Below, piece after piece: positions 1-11,955 of a stretch of DNA of 64,000 nt. Origin of the DNA: Dryomyza anilis (Eukaryota; Arthropoda; Insecta; Diptera; Dryomyzidae); assembly GCA_951804985.1 (NCBI GenBank), contig OX638132.1, forward strand, positions 8,909,529 to 8,973,528, given 5' to 3'. A program made the translations under genes and the position numbers. The notes under the pieces were generated by a model that worked only from the letters and a program-made list of their open reading frames with translations, was not told where the DNA came from and made no database searches. Numbering within the stretch: position 1 is the first letter of the stretch; each line of letters begins with the position of its first letter.

Positions 1-403
1 TAACTTGGGCCAACACATTCCGCTGCTGAGCCTTGTTTGTGTCCGCACAGTAATGGATCAATTAGAACCGGCAAAACAACGTGCATCAACAGGTTTACAT
101 GCTATCGATATGTGGCACAATGGCTGATTTTCATTTCGTGTCCAATGCCATCCCGTTCCCGATCCTCGGTGATTAATATTGTGAACGCTGGAGGTACCGA
201 ACTAACGACCGACCGACTGCAGCAGAAGAATCGTTCAACCGTAGCAACTGCAACGAGGAATCTCTGCGAAAAAAGTGAATTGTCTTGTTGCCTCGTGGTG
301 TTCTGACCATGCTCTCATAAGGCCAAAAAGGAAAAGTGAAAACCGGTCGGTGGTCACCAATCGCCAAACGTCAAATTAATGTTATGTTTATATGAAGTAA
401 GTA
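1..403. other. GC-richer block, possible non-coding exon of an off-window gene
   Basis: This stretch is clearly less AT-rich than the following kilobases and has no long credible reading frame. On the plus strand it is bounded by an acceptor-like TCCGCACAG ending at 50 and a good donor GTAAGTATT at 397, so 51-396 could be an untranslated or leader exon. No protein family was recognised. It could equally be unique intergenic sequence. Confidence 0.2.
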
Positions 404-699
404 TTACATAAACAAAAAAAAAATAACGAACGCATTAAACGTAAGCAAAAGAATGTTTGGTAACTTCCAAGAAGTTGCACCAGCGGCACTCTGTACCCTA
501 AATTAAGCCCTACTCAAGTATGCACAAAATTCGGTAAAGTTTATTTAAGCCGATGAAGCTGATAATGCTACAAAGTCATCAATTCAAAAATGACGTATAA
601 ATGATTTCGGTTAAGTGTTTTTTTTTTCTAAATACCGAGAAAATAACTCTTTAAAAACACTTTAAACTTGGGTACAAAACTCTTTAAAATAAAATAACT

Positions 700-968
700 A
701 AAATAAATTTTTGTTTTTTCAATTTATTAGAAAAATGTAATTCGACTATACCATAAAATTAATAATATGAATCATTATATATTAATAGGTATTTCTTATT
801 GTAATTAAAAGAGTACATTATAAAATTTATGATGCAACCACATATTGTGTTAACAGTTCGAATATTATTGAACTAATGGTATGCTTCCTACTGACCAATT
901 TTAATACAATAGTATAAATAATTCAGTTTTCTATTGAAATACTATTAATTTACGATGTTTTTTTCAGG
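700..968 (-). mobile_element. MITE of the CACCCAG-terminus group, inverted copy
   Basis: Read on the minus strand, this matches the element at 24763-25030 over most of its length. Shared landmarks are a beginning like ACCCTGAAAAAAA, an interior TAGTATTTCAATAGAAAA, a TTGGTCAGTAGG block, and a TACCATAA/TTATGGTA stretch. It is non-coding and short, as expected of a non-autonomous DNA element. The two copies have diverged by point changes and small indels. Confidence 0.6.
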
Positions 969-1266
969 GTCAAACCCTACTTTTCATTCTTACGACCTTA
1001 TGCGGAATGAAGATTTTTCTTTGTGCAATTTTAAATGAAAAACATTAAATTTGAATGCGATATATTTAATTTAAAGTGCACTTTTTTTCTTGTCGAAGAA
1101 TCGGATTTAATATAAAAGAAATATTTTTTTTTTATTTTGGTAAATGTTTATTGTGTAATTTGTAGCGTGTTTCGCAACGGAGACTTAATTTATTTTTAAA
1201 TTCAAATATGTATCTGGTATATGCAGTTTATAGTTTTAATTATAAAAGTAAACCAAAAAGTATTAA

Positions 1267-1279
1267 TGGGGGCTCGTCC
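1267..1279 (+). other. tRNA-Pro primer-binding-site-like motif
   Basis: TGGGGGCTCGTCC is complementary to the 3' end (including CCA) of tRNA-Pro, the primer site used by some LTR retroelements. A TATAAAAG lies upstream near 1112. No gag or pol coding sequence follows, and the preceding bases do not end in the usual CA, so at best this is the relic of an LTR element. Confidence 0.25.
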
Positions 1280-1929
1280 ACCGAGCACGTGTTGCATATT
1301 GTAAAATGAGCTAGTGATGATAACGTTAATATTAGTTGACCAGTGACCACTTGACAACGCTTGGCTCCATTGTTGTGCGAATATTTGAGTTTAAATTATA
1401 ATTATATAACTTATAAATGACGTATTTTCCGTAAAAATAAAATGATGTCTCATTAAAAAATCCTATCAAATTGCATTTGCACTGGAGTTTTATTTATGCA
1501 GACCTAGCAAAAAATGTCTAGGTCTTAAAATAATTAAGAACGTATAATACATAAGATCTTCACACAAAAAAAAAAACGAAAAAGAAAACATAAACAACTT
1601 TAAAAATATATATAAAAAAATGAGTCTGGTATTCGAAAAAATGATGTTTATATCTTTGAGACAGTGAAAGTTGTTGATTTGCCACCAATTGAAAACTGTT
1701 ATATAAATTCATAACAAATTTACCCAATTTTCACCTCTAGCACCATTATTATTTCTAACAGCATCTGAATCTGAGCACAATACTCAATAATCGAAGGTCT
1801 TAAATGCGATAGTAGTAAATGCGATAGTAGTTTTTCAGAATTTTGTTAACACAAATAACAACGAAGAAATGGCAACAATATCTCGAACGATACTCGTGCA
1901 AAAATATTATCATTGAGGCAGTTAATTTA

Positions 1930-2030
1930 GCGGTACATTGCATTGTATTGGTCACTAAGTAGAATTTTCGGCTACAAAATACTGAAAAAAGTTTCCATCA
2001 TTTCGATCATCATCAGCAAATCGGATTAAA
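1930..2030 (+). repeat. Interspersed repeat, copy 1 of a flanking pair
   Basis: The block with CATTGTATTGG, CTAAGTAGAATTTTCGG and AAAGTTTCCATCATTTCG is repeated at about 3425-3532 in the same orientation. The two copies bracket the dispersed repeat at 2305-3390, so the larger repeat may have inserted into, or recombined within, this sequence. Confidence 0.6.
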
Positions 2031-2204
2031 TAGTCATGAATGAGAACGCAAAAAGAAATCGATAACTAAGTTTCTGTTAAAGAAACATTTAATTTAAATC
2101 TTCTTCGAGAAGATTTTAGATCAAATAGAGAATATTTAAGTAGTGTAATTGAGGTTTGCAATCAACATTTATACAACTCAGAACAGTTACAGATTAGCAT
2201 TTTG

Positions 2205-2290
2205 TAAATATACCCTACACTAAGAGTGAAAGGGTATAATCAGTTTGGTACGAAGTTTGTAGCACCCAGAAAGAAGCATATGCGGTATAG
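2205..2290 (+). repeat. Fly interspersed repeat, GGGTATAAT...CACCC segment
   Basis: ATACCCTACACTAAGAG, GGGTATAATCAGTTTG and TTTGTAGCACCCAGAAAG occur in order. From memory, this resembles one half of a very common fly intergenic repeat whose other half resembles the fragments at 35425-35520 and 63060-63245. It is non-coding, and the exact family cannot be named from the sequence alone. Confidence 0.45.
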
Positions 2291-2304
2291 AAATGTAATA
2301 TACC

Positions 2305-3390
2305 TACACGGATTTGAATATGTTTGAATGTAATTAAAAAGTAATACGAAATTACCGTACATGTATTAGAAATGAAGTGTAACTAAATTATAATCGAAAT
2401 TGAATATATTTTTGCTCACGTGTAAACATTATTATATTGTCCAGCAGAATCTGTCCGATTTACCATAAATATGTTACAATACCAACATAAAATTTTAATT
2501 GCATTTGAATAAACTGTTTCTTGACAATTTACTTGGTTAAAACTATGTTTCGAAACACAGAAAAGTTAATTAAATCTAAATACAACGTATGTTCGCCACG
2601 CTCGTCTTAATTCGATAATTTATCGACTGACGAATTTGGCAACGTTGTGCAGCATTTTCTACCTACGCCATCTTTTGCCATCGTTTGAACATATTGATGT
2701 TTAAAAACAAACAAAAAAGAAATAGGATTTTAATAAATGTATTCTTGCAACATTCTTCTTGTATACGAAGTTGGCACTCGTTGAGCAGAATTTTCTATCT
2801 ACGTCTCTTTTGTCGTCGTTTAAAGTATGTATAGGGTCATTTTAAACATACTGATGTTTAAAAACAAACAAAAAATGAATTCTTGTATATAAAGTTGACA
2901 CTCGTTGATCGGCATTTTCTGCGTACGTGTCTTTTGTTGTTCGTTGAGAAAACATGTTTGCGTCGGTAATAATTTTGTTATTTGTAAATTAAATAAATAT
3001 ATAAATTGTGTTACAAAAAGTACAAATAGTTACAGAGTATAATATAGTGCAGTATATAATTTCTGAACTAATGTGAAAAAACCACAAATAATAATCTGTG
3101 TTTCGATTTTCAAACAGAATTTGGCATGTTTTTTCACAAAAGCCTCCGTGAATTCCTTGCCCACGTTATGTGCTGTACTGAGATGAACTGTAACTGTACC
3201 AAATATAAAGCGAGCCTGGATCGTCTGGTTCAGCGTCTACTGGTGCAATTGTGCATTCATTGATGCTGTCACTTGTACTTGCAGTTTTAAACGAATTATT
3301 TATTTATTCATTTAAAAATGTGTATATGAATTCTATTATTATAATTTTCCACTGTGCATGTTTAAAGATTTTTAATAAAAATAAAAAAAA
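2305..3390 (+). repeat. About 1-kb dispersed repeat, copy A
   Basis: The sequence is collinear with 48122-49092 for about 1 kb. Both copies have TGTTTGAATGTAATTAAA near the start and TTTAAAGATTTTTTAATAAAA near the end. Inside are three imperfect sub-repeats (about 2625-2720, 2765-2880 and 2890-2960), each with ACTCGTTGAGCAGAATTTTC-like and TCTTTTGTCGTCGTT-like blocks. It is non-coding. Copy B lacks several internal segments. Confidence 0.7.
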
Positions 3391-3424
3391 AAATGCACTT
3401 AAAAATCAAAACTTTTGTTCAATA

Positions 3425-3532
3425 TCTCGCAGTATTTTGCATTCTATTGGCCGCTAAGTAGAATTTTCGGCGACAAAATGCTGAGAAATGACAACAACGA
3501 GAAAAAAAGTTTCCATCATTTCGATCATCAGC
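3425..3532 (+). repeat. Interspersed repeat, copy 2 of a flanking pair
   Basis: Direct-orientation partner of 1930-2030. It shares CTAAGTAGAATTTTCGG and AAAGTTTCCATCATTTCGAT and sits just after the 3' edge of the 2305-3390 repeat. Confidence 0.6.
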
Positions 3533-5574
3533 ACTAAAAAAATATATGCATTTTACATATATGCATTCAAAATTTAAATTATTCACTGAAAATTTAGATA
3601 TAAAATTTAATTCGTTACCGTATGATTTGCTATTTCAGTTTCAATTTATTATTTTTCATAATTTTATAAATTCTAAAATGTTTTAATAACAAAAAATTAA
3701 CAGACTGGCAAATAACTAAATTTTATACAAAAAAAAAAATAATTGATTCTTATATTTTATAGTTGATTATATTCTTTTGTTTTGTTTTTGTTTTTATTTT
3801 TTCTTTTTATTTTTTACTACATCGTAGTACAAGGGTTACTCTAACATAACTTTAGTTTAAAATTATAAAGTCATATTAAAATATATTATTTACATTTATT
3901 TAACATATATACGAATTCATAGACTATTTAAATTGCGCTATAAGATTGTCGGAATAAGTCTTTGTGGACTTCTAGTTGTCTTTAAATGTTATACATTTTA
4001 TAATACCCTTGTTTGAGTACCTAAAACTCTATATTTTGTATAGAATTTCCGGATCTTCATATTGTAGACAGAGCAACATTATTAACTGAGTCATTTCGGA
4101 AATTCCAATATGCATGTCTGCTATTAAAATTGACGGTCACCATGATGTGTATTTGTATTTTCCCAAAAAGACCTCATAAAGATTTGTACTTTAGCTGCGC
4201 TTTACTTTGCACGAATTCTACACAACTTATACGGTTCTCTCAACTGTCAAGTCAGTTGGATTGCCAAATATAAAATGATAATACGATAATATTTCAAGTG
4301 CCAACCATCTAACAATTTGTAAAAATTACTTAGATTACTTACTCACTCAAAGAATACTAGTTGAAAAGTTAAATTTCCAAAATATATGTATAGTTTTATC
4401 GTCATATTTTACTTCCATGAAAAATATCAACAATAACCCCACGAAACTCGTATCGTCAAGAAACGTGAACAAATTTCAGAAACTATGATGAAATGAACAA
4501 GTAAAAAGATTCTGATCTTATCTGAATTCTGATTTCGATCAATTGAGATTCCCCAGTCTGCAATGCCTTGTAGCTCTTCGTTGCCTCAAATAGTTCTCGA
4601 ACTCATTCTGAACCAAGTAACCATTTTGTGGCAACTTAAGTGTTAGCCACACAATTGCCATTCAAGTGTTTGTTCTAAATCATGCGAAATATACTTAAAT
4701 GCCACCTAATTGCCAGTCAAAAAACCCCGGGGCGAGGTTTAGTTGCCACAAATTTCGATCCATTAAAGTGTCGGTTCACCTATTTGGAACTTGAACAGTA
4801 ATTTTAAATGTGGAACTTGTGTGGATTACAATTAAAAATAATAAAGATCCTACACAGCGCCATTAACGTGAATTTTTGTGGTGTAATATAACTGCACATA
4901 ATGTCAAAAATATGCTAATAATATAAGTCTTTACGAACAGATTTTTCGACAAACAACAACTCGAATTTAACAAACGGTTCAAGTTTTTGATTTAAAAAAT
5001 GCAATTCGTGAAAATTTGTTTTAAAAGTGGTTTTTGTTATTTCTACAATTATACATTCCGACTGTCTTTTTTTTACAACCCAACATTCCATGAACATATG
5101 TAGTGTATATAATAAATATTAATCAGTTAATATAAATTTTAGAAGTATTCGGAGTTTTCTGTTTTATTGCACGGTGAAGTTAAATATGTATTGAGGTTGT
5201 CTACCGGTTCAAATTAGAAATAATTCTCGGAACGAGAAACTTCATTATTTCGTTACGATATCTGCGTACATTTTAGAACGAATTATACTATGATATAGAT
5301 ACGAGAATCGTAACCGTAATCGATGAAATTCCCAATATCGATCGATGAAATTCCCAAAAGTCTCGATGTGATATCGAATAGAATGGCAAATTGGGTCTTG
5401 TCACTAAGTTGCATCGAATTTACTTTTTTCCAGTCTTTCGGAATTCGATTTTTCAATACTAAATAAATCAAATTCAATGATGTGATATTGTTTTTCTAGA
5501 ATAAGAATGGAACGAACAGAATTGTTTTTTTATCCGAAATTTCCAATGTTGTGAATTCCACACCAAATTCACTA
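3533..5574. other. AT-rich intergenic DNA, no gene seen
   Basis: Only short chance reading frames occur. A TGCCA-rich stretch (about 4620-4760) repeats forms of TTGCCA(A/C)TCAAGTG. I recognise no coding region, RNA gene or transposon end. Confidence 0.4.
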
Positions 5575-5729
5575 GGAGCACAAAAATTTCACCAACTACC
5601 TGTATTCATCATATTGATGAATTCATTCATTCAATTAAAATCGTATTTTTTAAATGCTTTTCATTTTCAATATTTTTTAACATCAAATATCAAACACAAA
5701 TTTGTCTCAATTTACACATTTATTTATTA

Positions 5730-5819
<90 letters not shown>

Positions 5820-6130
5820 TATATATATTAAATATATATATTTATATTAATATTAATTGATAATTATTCGAACACTCCATTTCATCATATTAATGAAAAA
5901 TGGACAATATATTGATGAATTTTGTTCTTCAAACCATATTAATTTAAATATCATATATCATATAACAATTATAAATACGTAAATGTGTAAATGGAGACCA
6001 AATTTTGTTTGAAATTTGATGATATAAAAAATATTATAAATTAAAAACACTGAAAAAATACGATTCTAGTTTAATGAATGAAATCATCAATATGATGAAT
6101 ACTGATTTTTGGTGAAATTTGTTTTTTGTG
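5575..6130. mobile_element. Fold-back element with TA-repeat core
   Basis: Two arms of about 150 bp, at about 5588-5730 and 5975-6118, are imperfect inverted repeats. Left-arm blocks AATTTCACCAAC, CATCATATTGATGAATTC and CAATTTACACATTTA return inverted on the right as TAAATGTGTAAATGG, CATCAATATGATGAA and TTGGTGAAATT. The centre is the (TA)n tract plus about 150 bp of AT-rich DNA. The structure fits a fold-back or hairpin MITE with an expanded microsatellite. It is non-coding. Confidence 0.6.
5733..5815. repeat. (TA)n microsatellite
   Basis: About 40 uninterrupted TA units, followed by degenerate TATATTAA repeats. Confidence 0.95.
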
Positions 6131-6189
6131 TGTGTTAAATCCCACTATCTTTGATTTCAATTAAATTTTTGTAACTGATTAAGGGTATC

Positions 6190-6290
6190 GAGATATGTGG
6201 CTCGACTTGTTAGTGCGTTGGACTACGAGTCAAAAAAGTCACTGGTGCATTGGACCACGAGCCGAAAGGTCTCGGGTTCAATCCCTTACT
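6190..6290 (+). mobile_element. tRNA-derived SINE head, degenerate
   Basis: It carries an A-box-like TGTGGCTCGACTTGTTAGT, GCGTTGGACTACGAG, and a B-box-like GGGTTCAATCC. The middle is partly duplicated (TGCGTTGGACTACGAG and TGCATTGGACCACGAG). The same head, including GAGCCGAAAGGTC, occurs inverted at 50391-50452, which argues for a SINE rather than a working tRNA gene. Confidence 0.5.
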
Positions 6291-6709
6291 TCTCAACTGG
6301 AACAAATTAAATGTCCTTAAAAAGTATGTTTCTTAAAATTCTGAAATCGTACATTTTGTTTGATTTAATTTAATGTTCATGCCAAATTATAAATAAACAA
6401 AATTTCAACACAAAAAAAAATATATAAAAATTATAATTTTTTTTTAATATGATGCCATAAATCATATCATATTTAAAAAGATATTTATTTTTATAATATT
6501 TTTTTTTTTTTGTGTAAAAATTATGTTTATTTATTTCCACACTCAGAAAAAAAAACCTTAAAATTAAAATGTGGATTGTTAAAACATTGTTAGAGTAAAT
6601 TGTATGTAATATTAGTAAATCATAAATATTTCTATTCTTGGGAACGTTTTAAGCCACATAAATTCTTGAATCAAAGTATAAATTGAGTGTATTACAATTT
6701 TTTTCTGTG

Positions 6710-6950
6710 TGTACAGTAAAGGTTGCAACAATTCTTTAATATATTTGAATATATTTTAATATATGTGGTTTTTTTGCCAATTTTTTGTACATTTGGACCA
6801 CTATATCTCTGGTAGTAGCGGTCGAAAAAATATAAAAAATGATCAAATATTTCGATACACTTTATCAGTTGCCCAAATTTCATTGAAATCGAAAAATTTA
6901 AATTTCACTTTTTTATCAATTTGGTATGTAACAGCTCTAATAGAGTAATA
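6710..6950 (+). repeat. Fragment related to the 10.9-12.0 kb element
   Basis: TTCGATACACTTTATCAGTTGC followed by TTTCATTGAAATCGAAAAA and a GGTATGTAACAGC end parallels 11857-11950 (CGATACCCTTTATCAGTTGC, TTCATTAAGATCGAAAAGG, GGTGTGGAATGGCCC). It is non-coding and appears to be one end of a decayed copy. Confidence 0.5.
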
Positions 6951-7239
6951 ATACAGAATACCAAAAAAATTAAAAACACAATTTAAATGTCAATTCAATA
7001 TAATATTTGAAAAATGTTGTTTCTTCTTCTCACTTCAAAAATAACATAAATTGGCATGAGCATTCTGATTAAACTCGGAATAAACAGAATGCGTTCCGAA
7101 CATTATGTTTTGAATAAAGTAACATAATTCGGATAAACCAGAACGTTTATTTTTTTGTAATTTTTAATTTCGATTGATATACATTTTAGACATTGCTGTA
7201 GACATTGTTTTGGCAGTTTAGAAACATTTATTTTTTTGT

Positions 7240-8330
7240 AAGATTTTAAGCAGACATGAACCAAGTTTCTACCTATTTATTTGACACACACACACACAGA
7301 CAGACAGACCGCCAATCATTCACGCATTTCGTACTCACCTGTTGTTATCACAGCTCTTGGCGCTCTAGAAATGATGAGAGGAGCTTTTGGCTCAAATGCT
7401 ATCTGTTAACAGTTAACTTTCACTACATGCGCGCGCGCGTGACACAGCGTTTCAGACGTTGAGACGGGTAGCTGGGACGACGTTAACTTTATGGCACGCA
7501 CTAACACAGTTGCTTTTACGCACACACACAAACACCTTTTGATGGGGGTGGTATTGGGCAGAATGTTTAGAAGTAGTGCCCACCGAACTATGTTTTTGAT
7601 ACACTTATGATTATAATGTCGATACCGTAGAGATGTCACTGTCTGAATTGAGGATTATGCCGAATTCTTGCAGAGATTTTTTAGGGTTCGTATCTTTGAA
7701 ATAGTCGCGTGTCGAGACAAACGGACAGGCTGACCAGACCAAACGACCGGACTGTTCAAATCAATTTCGCTGCACGACTAAAAGACCACTTTGATCCAGA
7801 GTTTTTTTGTACACGAAATTGCTGAGGCCGAACCACAACGGACAACGCGACGACGCGACGAGCGACGATGGTTAAGTTGACGATCGGGCTGGCACACGGC
7901 GAAGCTACGCTCTAACACTGAGTGAGCGCTCTGAGGCCCACTGATCCAGGTGTAAGTGCGCGTGCTACTAGTGCTGCGTGTGTGTGGTATGTGTGTGTCT
8001 GTGAATTTATTACCGGCACGTGTTAGTGTAGGTAGACGCTGCGATAATTGTTGCTTCAATTTGAGAATTCCCCATATCGCTGGTTTTTGTTTGTTTGTTG
8101 CCAAACAACGTTCGTTTTTCTACCAATGGTGACCGCTGTTTCTTGTTCTTCGGCTTCTAGTTCTTCTTGAGCGCTGGATTTGATTTGTGCAGAAATTATT
8201 GCGTGTTCACGGCTGGCTCAGTGCGCAAGGGATAACAAACGAAGACGACGACCGCTGGATTTTGGCGGCGGCGTTGATGATCGCGATCGCACTGATCATG
8301 TTCATCATGAGACCACGTGTGGAATGTCTA
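7240..8330 (-). other. GC-richer block: candidate minus-strand promoter and leader exon
   Basis: Base composition rises sharply here relative to both flanks, with CA/GT and CGACG-rich tracts. On the minus strand there is an initiator-like CACTCAGTG near 7913-7924 and, downstream, a donor-like CAG|GTGAGTACG near 7329-7340. This could be an untranslated first exon of a gene lying to the left. No protein-coding frame is convincing on either strand, and the ORF across 7778-8104 has no family resemblance. Confidence 0.3.
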
Positions 8331-8919
8331 ATTAGCTGTTAAATAAATAGTAACAAAAAAAATAAATAAAATTTAATTCAATTAAATAAATCACAGTCAA
8401 CGAGTACATTTAATTCTATAGCCACAGACATAAATGAATGAATTTCAATGTGTTGTCTGTCTGTTCGTACATATGTTCATCCTCAAGTATATACTCCAAT
8501 TAGCGCAACATTGTATTGTTTCAATAATTTCAATTTGCACAAATTACCTTTATAAATTCGTTTTCATTAGATTTTTGTTTTGAGGTGAAGAACTTTTGGT
8601 AGCAGCATTATTAATCGGCAGCACCGTCTATGGAAGGTGGAAAGATGTCAATCCCGGAATCCCGGGATTTGCGTTATATCAATGCCGAAAAACTGATCCC
8701 AGAACATAGTTGCCAGGTCTTTATCCCACGGAAAATACCTTTATCCCACGACAGATATTAAAAATTACACTATAAAATACATTTTGAATAAAAAAAAAAA
8801 ACAAATATATACATTTATTATTATATTAAACTAACATGTTTTAAAGAGATTTTCCTCAGCATTTTCTAAAAAAATAAACATCGATTTCCTAGTAATTCTA
8901 GAATTTAAATCTGTGACGT
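8331..8919. other. Intergenic DNA with a palindromic CCCGGGATT site
   Basis: No gene is seen. ATCCCGGAATCCCGGGATTTGCG near 8655-8678 and ATCCCACGG repeats may be the terminus of a decayed element. A related inverted word, AATTTGCGGGATTT, occurs near 10457-10470. Confidence 0.3.
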
Positions 8920-10130
8920 CCGGAATTTTGAGAACTAAAAGTGTAAAAAAATATCAAAAAAAAAAAAGTTAACAACACATCTGGAAATTACAATCGTACA
9001 TCACTGATTATTAATATTGTCAGATATAAAATTATTTTTAGCAAAAAATCGTAGTGCAAATTTTTACACAGAACGTCCCAAATTTTTTTTAGAAAAATTA
9101 TGATAATTTCTATACGGAACTTTTTTTCCCGTCCGGAATTATTCTATGATTTATTATAAAAAAAAAAACTATAAACATTGGAAACAATGTGTAAATATAC
9201 AAATAAAGCACATGATTTCAGCTATTTTCTAAAATAATTCAAAAAAAAATACCTTATTGGTACCATATGTACTAGAGATGGGCGCGTGATAAATAATATC
9301 GGAACCGTTTAGACTTTTGGAACCTGAATCTTTATTAAACATGTGTTGAACCGGAACTAAAATCGGAACATATATAATTTTTTCTGGTTGGAATCGGTAC
9401 CGCTATTTTTAAAATATCGGAACCAGAACCTGAACAGAGATTATAGTCCCTGTCAGTGAACGCAAATACCCGAAATCGGAACCGTTATTAAAAATGTATG
9501 GAACCGGAATCGAAACCCATTTTAATTTGTTGGTTGAAACCGGAATTGGAACCACAATTTTAAAAATCTTGGAATCCGAACCGGAACAGATGTTCCAATA
9601 GGTTTTAGTCGCTGTAATAAATAATTCAAAAATTAAATTTGATACTGTTTTATTCTCTTAAATTCATTAGTAAAATTAAAACAACAGATTTTTAAGAAAA
9701 GGTTTAAATACCACGAAATTTTAATTTTCTAAAGCTGGAAGTAAGGGTTTTTTTTAAATTGGGGTAGATAGAAACTATAAAAAAATCTCTAATGGTCGCG
9801 TGTCTGATTTTGGAGGCACTGGCACGCAGCAACTAGCACGCACGGTGATTTGCACGCACGAACTCAGATTTTCGAGCGTGAAACGTAAAAAGCACAGCAC
9901 GCGCCCATTTCTAATCGAATTTACTTCCGTTTTTTTACTAACCGGAACGACAACTCTTTAATTTATATTATTTCATCTACCGTATAGAATTGTAATTTGC
10001 AGATATTTAGTCCTATTTAAATACTACTTACACAAAAAAAATCAAGTAAATTCATTAATATTTCTTCGAAATATTAAAGTTTTAAGCGTACAAATGTCCC
10101 GTCCGGAACCCCAGGCAATGCGTATAAACA
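8920..10130 (-). mobile_element. CCGGACGGGACA-motif element, inverted and interrupted
   Basis: On the minus strand this carries the spaced GTCCGGA/GGGAC motif (for example near 8919, 9084, 9132 and 10097) and AAACTTTAATATTTCG, as in the elements at 53669-54818 and 49535-50110. The hAT-like element 9273-9913 lies inside it, so the inner element inserted later. No coding sequence is present. Confidence 0.5.
9273..9913. mobile_element. hAT-like non-autonomous element, GGAACCG array
   Basis: Terminal inverted repeats of 16 bp, TAGAGATGGGCGCGTG at 9273-9288 and CACGCGCCCATTTCTA at 9898-9913, differ at one base. One half is filled with degenerate GGAACCGGAA words; the other has repeated GCACGCACG words. 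The TAGAGATGGGC terminus resembles hAT-superfamily ends. A clean 8-bp target duplication is not visible. A related fragment lies at 24120-24235. Confidence 0.7.
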
Positions 10131-10940
10131 ATTTCTAGTTCTCGCATATGGTTTTGTTATGTTATAAATTAAATATTTTATTAATTACTTATATTTCTGT
10201 ACATGATCATTTGAATATTAATAATATTTAAATATCGTTTATAAAAATCAATAACAAATTAAAATTTAGTACTAGTATTTATAATAAAAGAAATAATATA
10301 AAAAATCCCACATAAATAGTACAAGAATTTAATAATACCATGTTGAATTAAAAAATTCCATGGTCTTTTTTTATCCCAAGACAATTAAAAAATATCACAA
10401 AAGGTATTTATACCACAAAACCTTCCACTATGCCCCGAAATCATCGTTAAATCACGAAATTTGCGGGATTTCAAAATTTGCCAGTAGATTCATTTTTAAT
10501 AGTTTATTCAAAAGTCTTTCAATGTTTTTATACACATTTCGTTAAAAAGTATATCTAACATTAAAAGTACTGTAATCTTAAAACACTAAGGGCATCTTTC
10601 TTTATTGCGACCGAACGAAATCAACGAATGAATGACGTAAAAATGACGTCAATAGTATTTGAATTACATGCTCTAAAAAAAATTTACAATGTTGTATTTA
10701 GTTAAAAATGACGCAATTTTCGTACAGAAGTACTTAATAGTAAACAATTATAATATCTTGACGGTCTCATTTTAAACAAATTTTAATTCAGTCGACAGAT
10801 TTTCTATATACTTTTCTGGTGATTTAAATCTTGGTCTCGGATAGCACTGTTACTGAAACTGGAAACGTTATCAATGAATGGGAACTATATCTTTTATTAG
10901 TAACAAATATTTAAAAATCATATTGAGAATCTGAATGGAA
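10131..10940. other. AT-rich intergenic DNA, no gene seen
   Basis: It holds only short chance frames, plus AAATTTGCGGGATTTC, a possible inverted partner of the 8655 site. No gene or RNA was recognised. Confidence 0.35.
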
Positions 10941-10942
10941 TA

Positions 10943-11955
10943 TAGGGCATTCCACAGAAAACGTTACCAAGGTGTGATATATTAAAGTTAAACCTATTGA
11001 TTCCGTTTAAAGATTTTTAGAATAAGAAATACTCTTAATTTAATTTTTTGTGATCAGAATTTTTAAAAATGCAAGGCAAATGTGTTTTTTTCTCAATTAA
11101 AGTCAATTATTTTTTTGAAATTTATTATACTAAGTACAAAATTAAGGCAATATATGAAACACTGTAGTTTTGTTGTTTTGAATCCGAAAAAAAAAAATTG
11201 AATGGTATAATTTGAAAGGTAATTTTTTGGCGGAAGTATGCCACAAATTTCATTGATAATAAGTGGTTCAAGTACTGACAATTAACCAATAATTCTTTTT
11301 GAGATGTAACGCCAGTCACAAAAAAAATAGTAAAAGTTATTTTGCGAACTATTTTGCAAACATACAACTGGGAAACTTTGTAATAGTAAATATTTATGTC
11401 GTATCTATTCATTTAATATACTCTTTGGTCTCATAGATATTCCAGATGGTTGCTATCCATTCAAAAAAATATTGTAACGCCTGTCACAAATAACAATAAA
11501 CGCAAGATGGTATTTTGATTGCATCATATTTTAAAAAATTATTTTCTAAATTTTTTTTTTTTTTTGTATTGAAAAAAAATATTTTTTTTTTCAACACTAA
11601 AAGTTGTAATAATTCCTGAATATATATGTAACTCTGATTTCTAAAATGAAGTCAGTTTTATCATATTCAACCTAGTTTTTGAGATATTGATTTTGGCATA
11701 TAGTTTTTACGATTTTCGAAAAATGGTATACATTTCAAAAACTAGAGATAATTTGATGAAACTGACGCCATTTTCGAAATTAGAGTTACAAATACATTGA
11801 AAAACTATTGCAAATTTTACTTTTGAAAAACATATATAAAGGTTTAGTGCATGTCTCGATACCCTTTATCAGTTGCCAAAAGTTCATTAAGATCGAAAAG
11901 GTAAAATCTCAAATTTGACTTTTTTTGGTCGATTTGGTGTGGAATGGCCCATATT
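10943..11955. mobile_element. TIR element with GGGC(C)ATTCCAC ends
   Basis: TATAGGGCATTCCAC at the left end and, inverted, ATATGGGCCATTCCACACC at the right end suggest a non-autonomous DNA element of about 1.0 kb with TA at both borders. It contains two copies of GTAACGCCNGTCACA (11306 and 11474), and further copies lie beyond the right end, so the true boundary may be farther right. It has no transposase coding capacity. Confidence 0.45.

Larger units (their letters stand above)
404..2204. other. AT-rich intergenic DNA
   Basis: No coding region is recognisable. It contains a MITE copy (about 700-968), a primer-binding-site-like motif (1267-1279), and the first of a pair of about 100-bp repeats (about 1930-2030). 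A perfect short hairpin (GACCTAG / CTAGGTC) lies near 1501-1524. Confidence 0.5.

Noticed and set aside
130..200. NAIPFPILGD-like frame reminiscent of a P450 hinge
   Set aside because: It runs into a stop immediately, and no further P450 motif follows; a chance resemblance is more likely.
7256..8104. ORFs in the GC-rich block as protein-coding genes
   Set aside because: No recognisable domain, mutually overlapping on both strands, and driven by CA/GT microsatellite and CGACG repeats.
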